From the NCBI GenBank assembly GCA_019155205.2, contig JAHNZQ020000227.1:1130167-1149130 (forward strand): DNA of 18,964 bases, written 5' to 3'. Below, in pieces: positions 9,491 through 16,728 of this stretch; positions within the stretch are counted from its first letter, which is position 1, and every line of letters begins with the position of its first letter. Made by a program: the position numbers and the translations under genes. The notes beneath the pieces were generated by a model. The model saw only the letters and a program-made list of their open reading frames with translations. It was not told the DNA's origin and searched no databases. This DNA comes from Gracilaria vermiculophylla. Its lineage: Eukaryota; Rhodophyta; Florideophyceae; Gracilariales; Gracilariaceae.

Positions 9491-9956
9491 GCAGAGGACT
9501 CAACGTCGTACAGGTTTTCAATTTTTGACCATGAGCAATAGCGAATTGACAGGTTGCGTGCTGATTTTGATCCTCTAGTTGCTTTTGCAAAATTTGCATA
9601 TTCAATAGTGTCGCAATAGCTTCACCTTCAGCGGTTTCGATGTTTCTCGGGTCAAGCGCATGATGTTGTTCTTCTGCAGCATGCAGGACCTCATCAACAC
9701 CGGTACTGAGTTTGGCAATGGACAGAGGTAGAGTTACTGCTTTATCACGAATGGGTAAACTGAAGTTTACCGTTAAATATGTGATATTTCGATTGTTGAT
9801 TCTGCGAATATCAACATTTTGAACTACTCCTCGGATCGTAATGGAATTTCACGAAGATCCATAACAACGTTTACATTCCACGCCAATGGTAATCAGGCGA
9901 GCGCGGCTCTTGACCGTTGTTCCAGCAGTTCTGCAAGGATCTGTGGAGGATGCCAT
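9491..9956 (-). pseudogene. Truncated piggyBac-like transposase, N-terminal part (P2)
   Basis: The start ATG is at 9954-9956, minus strand (MASSTDPCRTAGTTVKSRAR). Next come GVECKRCYGSS, a TGA, and then a long open stretch: VVQNVDIRRINNRNITYLTV, PLSIAKLSTGVDE, NIETAEGEAIATLLNMQ, LKTCTTLSPLHDYM. Each block has a partner in P1 (for example ETAEDEAIVTPPNMQ and ACTTLSPLNGGM). P2 has one stop here where P1 has several. The frame runs on past the end of homology into the palindrome to a stop at 9375, giving a chimeric C-terminus. No catalytic domain remains, so it cannot transpose by itself. Confidence 0.83.
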
Positions 9957-10125
9957 AGTTTACTAATGTTTTTGACGTCTATGATTGACGTAACACTTAC
10001 AATTGGACCTTGGGTGATGTGGACACAGTTCAGCGCTGCCGGCGTCGAAAATATGATGAGGATATCAGAACAAAAAAATTGGGAAACGTTTTAATGTTTT
10101 CACGCAATTACGAAGCATTTGAAAG

Positions 10126-10143
10126 TGACCTCATATGAGGTCA
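10126..10143. repeat. 18-base perfect palindrome TGACCTCATATGAGGTCA
   Basis: It is a perfect palindrome in the 5' terminal region of P2 and is degenerate in P1 (6583-6598). Related half-sites lie at 9349, 9475, 10272 and 10611. It may be a transposase-binding or terminal motif of this piggyBac family; function is inferred only from its repetition near the ends. Confidence 0.8.
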
Positions 10144-10299
10144 TTTGACCTTACATGAAGTCGCTGGTCAGAGAGACAACTAGAGTTGACGCAACAAATA
10201 TCGTAACGAATGCCAAGCCACTAATGTATATCGAATCTATGCGCCAACTTCACACACGATAAATCTACTTCCATATGAGGTCAGCGTATCATCATGTAA

Positions 10300-12320
10300 G
10301 ACTTAAAAAATATTTAAATCTGATACGTAGATTTTGAAATTTTGAATTTTAAACTTGTAAAACTTCCCATAAGACTCATCATCTTCTGCGATGATCTTTG
10401 TTGAGGAAAGCAACTCATGCATATTATTGACATATGAGACTGATTCGAAATCTATGGAATTTGGTTTTGTGTCCCAGACATATTTTGGCGCTGCAGACGT
10501 AGTAGATACGGTAAAAAGTTCATCTTGAAAAGATATTAGAAACTTTTTGAATGTTGCGGCATAACTCGAAATTAGTTTTTATCTCATATGAATTTATCGG
10601 ATCTTATACGTTTATGAGGTCATGTGAACTAATACAAGGCGGCTAGTACAATAGACACCAGAATTGTCTTCCTGTACAACAGAAATTAAATTCTGTTTAA
10701 AACACATTACAGGTGATGAGCATTTTATCTCCAGATCATTAGAAAACTTATTGTACTTTCTTTTCCATACCACGCTGTGTACTTTTTTCTCGATCATCAT
10801 TCTGTCTTTGCTGTCGTTGGAAATATGTTTGTTGTGACTTTCCATCATAGAAACCTATTCTTTGCTTCCCACTACATTTTCTTTCTCCTAAATAATTCGG
10901 ACGGCTGTTGCTTGTATTAGGAATGATACATGAAATCGTTTTGTCTTTGGGGCGATATGTCCATCGTCCTACCAGTCATAAATAAGTGCTATAAGAGTAT
11001 GGTATCCTGAATAAAGCGGCTTTTGGAAGTATGAGACGACCATAAAGCTCGCGACATTGCGCTATTGTACCTAGTATAGCCTTCTCTTGTACTTAATTCC
11101 CTTCGATTTGGATTTTAAAAAAGACATTGGTGATTTCTAACTCGCTCGTAATTAAATCCCCAACACAATGTCTTCTTTCTCCAAAAAAGCATTATATCAT
11201 CTAAAAAATGGGTTAGAAGACAAAACGTCACACATTACCCTAGATCTAGACAGCTGTGTCCATAATCATACCTTTCTGTTACAAATAAAGAGTAACATAC
11301 ACATAACGTTTTGTTGATTCCCTAATCATGCCCGAGGTCGATAATAATCATACTTTTATGCACATATGGGCTAGAAGTATTGTAATTCGCTATAGCGACT
11401 TCATTCAGAGATTGATACGTTTTTGAAAAAGCACAAAATGGTGATGGAAGAGGATTAAAAATCTTTTTGGTTTATAAAACGGAAATAACGTTCTATATAG
11501 AATCTCTCAGTAAACAAAGCAAGTTGTTTTAGTTTGGTATTAGTACGGACCAAAGTGGGCGCGAAAAGCATGTATTGTAAACTGAGTAAAATTTTGCATC
11601 AGCTAAACTAGAATGCTCTAAAAAGTTCTATAATAAATAAAAACAAGACCAATAGAAGTCGGATACAGTAAAAGTCTATTAGAACTGGTATTGTGGTTTA
11701 GACTGTATTTTAGATTGAAAAACCTATATAAAAAGCCATTTATGTAAGGAGTATTGACTCAGCAATGCTATCAAAAGCTTTCACATAACGCATTGTAAAA
11801 GTTTATATATCTAGTTAGAAAGTTAAAATGGAGGTTTACCAAGATAGCGCGGAAGTTTTGTAGTCTACTGTGAAGAAAAACACTAATTGGCAAGAAAAAC
11901 ATTCGAGCTGTTTCTTGCACGTTTAATTTACCTATTATCCTTTGAAAATGAATAAGACGTATGTCTTAGAATTATATATAGCCATTACAGACCGTTCTTA
12001 ATCTGAACAGGCACTGATTTAAAAAAGTTTGGAAAATGCCACAAAAGCTGTGAATATTAAAGTACGGGAGGTTAGAGAAGCACCATGAAAAAGCATTGAA
12101 TTAATACACTTAAGGACATAGAAGCAAAAATAAACTACTGAAGAATGGAAAATGAAGTTTGAAAGTGAAACTTTCTATGATTTTGAAACTGTTTTGAACT
12201 TGATATATTATGAAACAAATTTCTTTTACGTTACTCAACCTCTAGAACGGCCACTCTCGTAAAATGTCAGTATAGTTATAGAGTAGTCTATTAGATATTA
12301 AGCCAAGTAAATAAACCCAA
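10300..12320. other. AT-rich region without recognised genes
   Basis: No frame shows a domain I recognise. The longest is minus 10612-10848 (78 aa, Lys/Ser/Asn-rich, one weak Cys pair), which begins next to a TATGAGGTCATG half-site at 10609-10620 that resembles the P2 end motif. That may mark another remnant of the same family. The rest is A/T-rich with many stops in all frames. No tRNA, rRNA or array was seen. Confidence 0.5.
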
Positions 12321-12339
12321 GAGAGAGGCATGATTTGTA

Positions 12340-12354
12340 GGGTGGGTGGGTGGG
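12340..12354 (+). other. G-quadruplex motif (GGGT)3GGG
   Basis: Four GGG runs separated by single T loops (GGGTGGGTGGGTGGG) are directly followed by an AG microsatellite. The motif lies at the likely 3' end of the YR element, on the strand opposite to its genes. Confidence 0.8.
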
Positions 12355-12600
12355 AGAGAGAGAGTCATGGCGGAGATCATTCGGACCGCCGGCGCCTCTG
12401 CCTCTCCTTTGTAGACCACCGCCGGCGGTGCATGAACACATCAATGATCAATTACACGTACGCGTCGCGCACGCCACATGCGTGGCCGGCCTCTCTATAC
12501 AGTAGAATATGTTTCATATGCATAAACGGGCGTCTACACCCAACGAAACCCCCAACACTTTTGACCGCGCATCGGTCATCGTCCGCATCTACGGCGGCCG

Positions 12601-13887
12601 CTACTCAGCGGTGGCAGCGGTCACTCTGTGAAAGGGATGACCGAAAACCAAGAACGACGCCGGTGACAACACGATTGTGCGGTCAAAGTACGTGCTAGCC
12701 ATTTCCAATCCACTGTTCACACCCCATCCAAAGCGAGCAAAACGGATCTCGAGCGGATATCCTAACAGAACTTGTTCCGTATGCGAACCGATCCGCAGAG
12801 AATGCGAGGTATACTTACCGCCCTCAGGTGGGCGAATGCTCAAAGCAGTCAAGCATCTGGTCAACGCCCGCGTTGTGGTCTGTTCCGCAAGCTGATTCCG
12901 CTCACCGTCCAAACCAAAAAAGAAAGGATGCCGTCCCCTCGCCAGTCGATAACGCCGCCATAGTTCCAACGGTGAAGGGGCCTCGGACACGCGCTTGTAC
13001 TTCACAAGCCGGCTTCAGCTTACAGGCTTTCCTTTCAAAACCGTTAATCGAACTACGATTTCGTCGTCTGTAAATTTGACATTCTCCGCGAGTACGGATG
13101 TGACTGAGCTGTCTCGTAAGCCGTTCATGCCATAGGCAAACACAACCATTGCACAATCTCGTAGCGTTGCGACAGATGTGGCTGTCATGCCGAGTCCCCA
13201 TATTGCCTGAATCACCGCAGCCGGAACTCCACACCGAACGTCCAGTTGAGGGAACTCTGTCTCTTCCCAGCGTTGGTATGCGCGAACAACGTGCGTTATG
13301 AATGGAAAGTTTGGGACCAGCGTGCCTGTTAGCGTAAGTTGCATCTGCCGTACTGCACTAAAGTATTGCGGTAGAGAAGTGCTACTCACGCTGCGCCTCC
13401 CGGTCTCTCGTTGAGCTGCCAGCCATCCGACAAACGCAATCATGTGCGCCTCTGTCACCGGAAGCACAGTTCGATTTTCGACGGTGCAAAATTCGATCCA
13501 CGCACGCCATTGCGAGTTTCGACTGGCAACCGTGCGTCCGCTCCATGCGTAGTCGGACAGGAGCTCTGCTGAGCAAAGGATGCCTTTCGTGGCTTGCATG
13601 GAACCCAACCGAGCCAATTTGGCGTTTGCTAAAGCCATTCGTCGCCCTGAGCGACACATCCCTACATGTTCATTTAGAGCAGTAGGAGGCTCCAGTTTGG
13701 GTTCATTTTCCGATATCCGGCCCAAATGGTGTGCGGTGGAGCTCGTAGCTCTTCGACTCGAGAAACCATCCGCAAAGCCGCTTGGCACCATTCCTGTCGT
13801 GACCAGTTTGGGATCAGGAGCATCGCTGGAGCTGCCGTTGTTCTCAACCTGTAGATCGTGGACGATATCAAGTCCTCTGGGGGGCAC
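12601..13887 (-). pseudogene. Tyrosine recombinase of YR retroelement, one in-frame TGA
   Basis: ATG at 13887 opens 290 codons to a TGA at 13015-13017, and the same phase continues to the stop at 12601. A Ser-rich N-terminal region is followed by a SAM-like DNA-binding part (about residues 110-195, with TVASRNSQWRAWIEFC) and the catalytic domain. The catalytic set is complete: Arg258 in MNGLRDSSV, Lys in VLKGKP, His and Arg in the HSLRIG box (12802-12804 and 12793-12795), Trp in RFGWG, and the nucleophile Tyr in ASTYFDRTI (12688-12690). In the family it joins circular cDNA to the genome without a target duplication. Only one stop breaks it, so this copy is less decayed than its neighbours; readthrough or a sequencing error cannot be excluded. 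Confidence 0.88.
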
Positions 13888-13910
13888 TGAAGGCGTACGT
13901 GATCCCTGTT

Positions 13911-14343
13911 CTACTTGGACGACAGCTCCGCGTATGCTTCACGGCGCAGAAACTCCGGATCTTCTCCTATAGGGCGGTATGGGAACGAGTCTCGGGGTGC
14001 TTTCATACCAGCCACGACGGAATGCCTTAGCCGCCGCTTGATCTGTAAGTTTCCTTGGTAGAAGCGTCGCGAGAGACCATCTGCAAACTTGTCCGCCACC
14101 GAAGGAATCCACTCCGAGTGGAGCCGCACACCGAGCCTGTCCAGCAATAACTTTAGTTTGCGAAGCTCCCTCATCATTGGCCTTGTAGCCGAAACAAAGG
14201 CATTGGTGATATGCACCATAGCCTGGTTGTCGACGTGTAGGAGCAGGTTTCGATGATGTTCTTTGATAATCTTCCGCCCAAGGTTTCCTGAGAGAACCAT
14301 GCGAATGGCCTTCAATTCGCGATAACTGATGGATTGTACTCGA
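13911..14343 (-). pseudogene. RNase H domain of YR retroelement, 5'-truncated
   Basis: The minus-strand frame reads SISYRELKAIRMVL (active-site Glu), LLLHVDNQAMVHI (Asp at 14229-14231), SEWIPSVADKFADGLSR (last acidic residues) and a C-terminal tail to the stop at 13911. This is the RNase H found after RT in DIRS/Ngaro elements. The first catalytic Asp and all of RT are absent because homology stops at the TRIM LTR boundary. The ATG at 14355-14357 lies in the TRIM LTR and is not a real start. The stop is 24 bases upstream of the YR start, so the two genes were adjacent ORFs. Confidence 0.82.
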
Positions 14344-14422
14344 TGGTGATAGTTCAAATGGTGAACTGTGCGCCCTGTGTCACAAGAGAGTATAGCACAA
14401 ATAGCTCATCTGTTTTCCAACA
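14344..14422 (+). repeat. TRIM LTR, first copy
   Basis: 79 bp, TGGTGATAG to CCAACA. It differs from the third copy by about three substitutions and one missing T. It directly abuts the truncated RNase H gene of the YR element. Confidence 0.85.
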
Positions 14423-14437
14423 GGTTATGCGCCCAGC
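14423..14437 (+). promoter_or_regulatory. Primer-binding site, first internal domain
   Basis: GGTTATGCGCCCAGC follows the LTR end directly. It is the copia-type site complementary to the anticodon-arm half of initiator tRNA-Met, with one change (C for G) from the second copy. Confidence 0.75.
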
Positions 14438-14451
14438 TAATCGCTAGGACC

Positions 14452-14468
14452 CTGGGTTCGACTCCCAG
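14452..14468 (+). other. tRNA T-arm-like hairpin with B-box, first copy
   Basis: CTGGGTTCGACTCCCAG has a perfect 5-bp stem and 7-base loop like a tRNA T-arm, and contains GGTTCGACTCC, a match to the RNA polymerase III B-box. AAGTGACC follows, and GTCAC lies at the LTR end of the possible fold. It is probably tRNA-derived; activity is unproven. Confidence 0.6.
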
Positions 14469-14560
14469 AAGTGACCTGAGCCTGAGAAATTGTACAGGTG
14501 TACAGCAGTAGTGAAGATTGGCTACTGTAAGCTCGAGGACTCGTTCTGTCAGGAAGTACA

Positions 14561-14574
14561 GGGCGAGGGGGGCG
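14561..14574 (+). promoter_or_regulatory. Polypurine tract, first internal domain
   Basis: GGGCGAGGGGGGCG lies immediately before the second LTR, as a plus-strand primer should. It is repeated at 14793-14805. Confidence 0.7.
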
Positions 14575-14654
14575 TGTTGATAGTTCAAATTGTAAACTGC
14601 ACGCCCTGTGTCACAAGAGAGTATAGCGCAAATAGCTCATTTGTTTTTCTAACA
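14575..14654 (+). repeat. TRIM LTR, second (shared) copy
   Basis: 80 bp, TGTTGATAG to CTAACA. It lies between two internal domains, being preceded by a polypurine tract and followed by a primer-binding site, so it serves as 3' LTR of one unit and 5' LTR of the next. It differs from the third copy at about five sites. Confidence 0.88.
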
Positions 14655-14669
14655 GGTTATGGGCCCAGC
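14655..14669 (+). promoter_or_regulatory. Primer-binding site, second internal domain
   Basis: GGTTATGGGCCCAGC directly follows the LTR terminus (AACA). As I recall it, this is the same kind of site used by Drosophila copia, complementary to the internal half of initiator tRNA-Met (anticodon loop CAU) and not to the tRNA 3' end. Confidence 0.82.
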
Positions 14670-14683
14670 TAAACGCTAGTACC

Positions 14684-14700
14684 CTGGGTTCAATTCCCAG
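14684..14700 (+). other. tRNA T-arm-like hairpin with B-box, second copy
   Basis: CTGGGTTCAATTCCCAG keeps the 5-bp stem and the GGTTCAATTCC box. The first copy has CG and C where this one has CA and T, and the stem is unchanged between copies. Confidence 0.6.
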
Positions 14701-14792
14701 AAGTGACCTGAGCCTGAGAAATTGTACATGTGTACAGCAGTGGTCAAAAGTGGTTACTGTAAGCTTGAGGTCTCGTTCTGTAATAAATTACA

Positions 14793-14805
14793 GGGCGAGG
14801 GGGCG
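14793..14805 (+). promoter_or_regulatory. Polypurine tract, second internal domain
   Basis: GGGCGAGGGGGCG lies directly before the third LTR, matching the tract at 14561-14574. Confidence 0.7.
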
Positions 14806-14885
14806 TGTTGATAGTTCAAATGGTGAACTGTGCGCCCTGTGTCACAAGAGAGTATAGCGCAAATAGCTCATCTGTTTTTCTAACA
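14806..14885 (+). repeat. TRIM LTR, third copy
   Basis: 80 bp, TGTTGATAG to CTAACA. It abuts TAATG and the truncated copia A gag on its right. Confidence 0.87.
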
Positions 14886-15689
14886 TAATGCTCCTTGGAG
14901 ATCTTCGTCAAATCTTCTACCGTACGTAAATCGTCCTTGACAAGCCTTAAGCATATTATCGAAACCAGATGAGTGGCCTGTGCTATATGCATCTTTGTGA
15001 GAGGATGGAATTGTTCCATGGTTTTGAAAAGAGTTCGCACATATATTGGACAACGTTTTCTGTAATGTGCATTTTGCTGATGCCGACTGTAGTACTTCAT
15101 CTTGGAGATTTCCCAGGTATCGTACTTCTCTTTGGTGTTCCTTGTGTTGTGTCTGGGCGTCTGATGACTGAATTAATTCGTGCGCCATGTCTTCATTGTT
15201 CTTCTGCATCGGGGCGGAAGGTTGCTCTGTCGGGATTCCATTTCCCGTTGTTCCTTCTTGTGATAAAAGAATGAAGGTAGGTGGTTCCAAGCAATCGATC
15301 AGAGCTTTTGCACGTTTGTATCCCTGTTGTCGACGTAGGTATACACCTCTCTCGTTCAAAAATGTTATCCATCGGACAGCTGTAGCTTTCGACAGATAGC
15401 CGATTGATTCAGGTCTGAACGTGGATGTAAATTCATACCACAGGTGTTCATTACGCCAGTTTGATCCCTTTAGAGCTTCCATCATTTCTTTAGAGTACTT
15501 TTTCAACTCTTCTCGATATTTTTTCTTAGTTTCACGAGATGCGTTGGGGGGTGGGGGATCTGGATCGCCAATGAGTTGTTGTAGGGCCTCATTGAACGTT
15601 CGCAAGGCTTTTGCATCCAAATTACCAGTCCCTGATGAATATTCATTTCCTTGTTTTCCACTCTCTCGCGTTTCAGAATTTTCTGACAT
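14886..15689 (-). pseudogene. Copia A gag, N-terminal part, truncated
   Basis: ATG at 15687-15689 (MSENSETRESGKQGNEYSSG) is the first ATG after the LTR and opens about 268 codons without a stop. It starts with a hydrophilic Ser/Glu-rich N-terminus, then DPDPPPPNASRETKKKYREE, a Trp-rich stretch (GSNWRNEHLWYEFTSTF), ATAVRWITFLNERGVYL, and a Gln-rich linker. No motif is diagnostic alone; gag is assigned because it is the first ORF after the 5' LTR. The last 70 codons look less protein-like than the alternative minus frame (MKYYSRHQQNAHYRKRCPIY, then VEDLTKISKEHY), so a frameshift near 15110 is likely. The middle of gag is missing between here and window position 1. Confidence 0.78.
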
Positions 15690-15736
15690 ATTTCCTCTGT
15701 ATTGTTACAATTGTGGTCGACTGTAACAGTTGTAGC

Positions 15737-16370
15737 TGTCGAGGATAGGGTGAAATATTATCAGAACTGCTTAGGCTAAATGAGTATGGTCCAGTAGATC
15801 CTCTAATCCGCGACTCCCTGTTGATCTGTGTAAATCAAAGAAAGCTACTCTTACATATGCGAGAGGACTGACGGCCTCCTGATGAGGCTGAGTCCAATCG
15901 GAACTGCTGAATCTACCACGTATCTATCGTAGCTTCAAACGTATACGCCCTTGAAGGCGTTGCGTGGGTCGTGCTACTAATAGACTGTAGTTGCAAAGTA
16001 TGCGCGGTCTCCTGATAAGATAGCGTTGAATTTGTATGTTGTTAATCGTTGTTGGAGAAGTTGGCAACGTTCTTGCAGGCCTTCTCTTTTTATACTGTTC
16101 TAAAACTCTGAATCTCCTACATCTAAATATCTATTACTTGTTTGGATGTCATCCATGCACATAATCTGTGACGAGAATTACTCGCTGCTAGAATTAACAG
16201 ATTCAGTGGCCAGCGTAGTTCTTACGTGTTGAGTGCATCTGCACAGACGCAATTGTATGTAACAAATGAATATTATGCTCCGATTTGTGTACTGTACTGT
16301 AGCTATGACCCCAATGGGGTTCGTATAAATTTTTCCATTATGTGTCGTAGCTCTGCACGATTATTCTACA
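15737..16370 (-). repeat. 5' LTR of copia A (634 bp)
   Basis: On the minus strand it starts TGTAGAAT and ends CTCGACA. Its full length matches 3819-4452 in inverted orientation. The right flank is B gag with target duplication ATACA; the left flank leads into A gag. It is hence a genuine 5' LTR and not a solo LTR. Confidence 0.95.
16087..16094 (-). promoter_or_regulatory. TATA box in copia A 5' LTR
   Basis: TATAAAAA on the minus strand, identical to the motif in the other LTR. It is oriented to transcribe toward the A gag at 15689. Confidence 0.6.
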
Positions 16371-16375
16371 ATACA
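16371..16375. repeat. Target-site duplication of copia A, right copy
   Basis: ATACA directly outside the 5' LTR pairs with CTACA (minus strand of 4453-4457). There is one mismatch in five. Confidence 0.8.
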
Positions 16376-16728
16376 GTAGCACTAAACAGGATATGGGAAA
16401 ACATATTGACAGGATGAAGGCAATTCTTGAGAAGCTAGAGGCAATGGATACCAAGATTCCAAAGGAACTGGTCATCGCAGTACTAACTGGCTCAATTGAC
16501 GCCGGCGAACTTTTCCCTATAAATGCAGCCTTGAAAACATTAACTGATGAAGCCCCTACTTGGAGCACAATATCAGCCCGACTAATAGAAGAGCAGGATT
16601 CTGTGAAGACGAAGCAAAGTAGGCTTAAACGAGTTCACAACGCAAATCGCATTGCTTTATATGCGATAAGGCTGATCATAATACGGACAGATGCTGGCCC
16701 GATCCCAAGAATCCCAAAACTGGACTAA
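16372..16728 (+). pseudogene. Copia B gag, C-terminal part of capsid domain
   Basis: The frame is open from 16372, directly at the LTR edge (STKQDMGKHIDRMKAILEKL), then LEAMDTKIPKELVIAVLTGS and LKTLTDEAPTWSTISARLIE. This is the second half of a UBN2-type copia gag: the block that normally follows the L-x-x-L-K/R-Y motif, which here ends at 4453 on the minus strand. The ATG at 16393 is internal. From about 16640 the true frame moves to the next phase, where the zinc knuckle is found, so the tail up to 16728 in this frame is not genuine. Confidence 0.9.

Larger units (their letters stand above)
9341..10290 (-). mobile_element. PiggyBac derivative P2, internally deleted, palindromic ends
   Basis: It is read on the minus strand. 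The interior (9491-9956) is homologous to the first third of the P1 transposase, and 9957-10170 matches the P1 5' non-coding region. Only the 5' end of the gene remains. At 9491 the homology stops inside the gene and a large palindrome begins. The outer ends share an inverted motif: GCGCTGACCTCGTATG at about 9345-9360 and, inverted, CATATGAGGTCAGCGT at 10272-10287. The piece looks like a non-autonomous foldback derivative. The ends are inferred from these motifs; the target duplication is not identified. Confidence 0.68.
12320..14343 (-). mobile_element. Tyrosine-recombinase retroelement (DIRS/Ngaro/PAT type), truncated at 5' end
   Basis: On the minus strand an RNase H domain (14343 to 13911) is followed by a tyrosine recombinase ORF (13887 to 12601), the pol-YR order of DIRS-like elements. 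The segment is clearly GC-richer than its left neighbour, with a sharp change near 12320-12340. The 3' non-coding end (12320-12600) has a G-quadruplex motif and short GC palindromes such as ACCGCCGGCGGT at about 12418. The 5' part, including RT, is missing: RNase H begins abruptly at the TRIM junction (14343/14344). No methylase domain lies between RNase H and YR, which favours Ngaro/PAT-like over classical DIRS1. Confidence 0.78.
14344..14885 (+). mobile_element. TRIM-like miniature LTR element, three LTRs and two internal domains
   Basis: The layout is LTR (14344-14422), internal domain (14423-14574), LTR (14575-14654), internal domain (14655-14805), LTR (14806-14885). LTRs are 79-80 bp, starting TGTTGATAG (TGGTGATAG in the first) and ending AACA. 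Each internal domain begins with a primer-binding site and ends with a G-rich polypurine tract directly before the next LTR. Internal domains are about 150 bp without coding capacity, the size class of TRIM elements. The flanks do not match (CTCGA left, TAATG right): the left is a cut RNase H gene of the YR element, the right a cut copia A gag. The array is therefore not a simple single insertion. Confidence 0.85.
14886..16370 (-). mobile_element. Copia A, 5' portion (5' LTR and N-terminal gag)
   Basis: Read on the minus strand, a 634-bp LTR (16370 to 15737) is followed by a short leader and gag from ATG 15689, which is cut at the TRIM at 14886. The 3' remainder of the same element is at 1-4452 in the opposite orientation. 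The outer flank of this LTR is B gag (16371 on), the partner of the flank at 4453. I did not find a clear tRNA primer site: the bases after the LTR (GCTACAACTGTTACAG on the minus strand) do not start with TGG or match initiator tRNA. Confidence 0.9.

Noticed and set aside
10126..10143. TGACCT...AGGTCA as a nuclear-receptor type response element
   Set aside because: The motif recurs at the ends of a transposon derivative and the organism type gives no reason to expect such receptors.
10612..10848. Minus-strand 78-aa ORF as a gene
   Set aside because: No recognisable domain, biased Lys/Asn/Ser composition, AT-rich context; mentioned only within the regional entry.
12330..12698. Plus-strand 122-aa ORF
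   Set aside because: It overlaps the antisense of the tyrosine recombinase end and the GC-rich 3' non-coding region; composition is Arg/Ser/Thr-rich low complexity with no motif.
13580..13972. Plus-strand 130-aa ORF
   Set aside because: Antisense shadow of the well-supported recombinase and RNase H genes.
14344..14885. CRISPR or satellite array from the repeated 230-bp units
   Set aside because: Units have TG...CA LTRs, primer-binding sites and polypurine tracts in order, which identify an LTR element.
15870..15920. Hammerhead-ribozyme-like CTGATGAG in the copia A LTR (retrozyme idea)
   Set aside because: The GAAA core element is missing at the required place in both LTRs and no stems I/III form; one core half alone is expected by chance.
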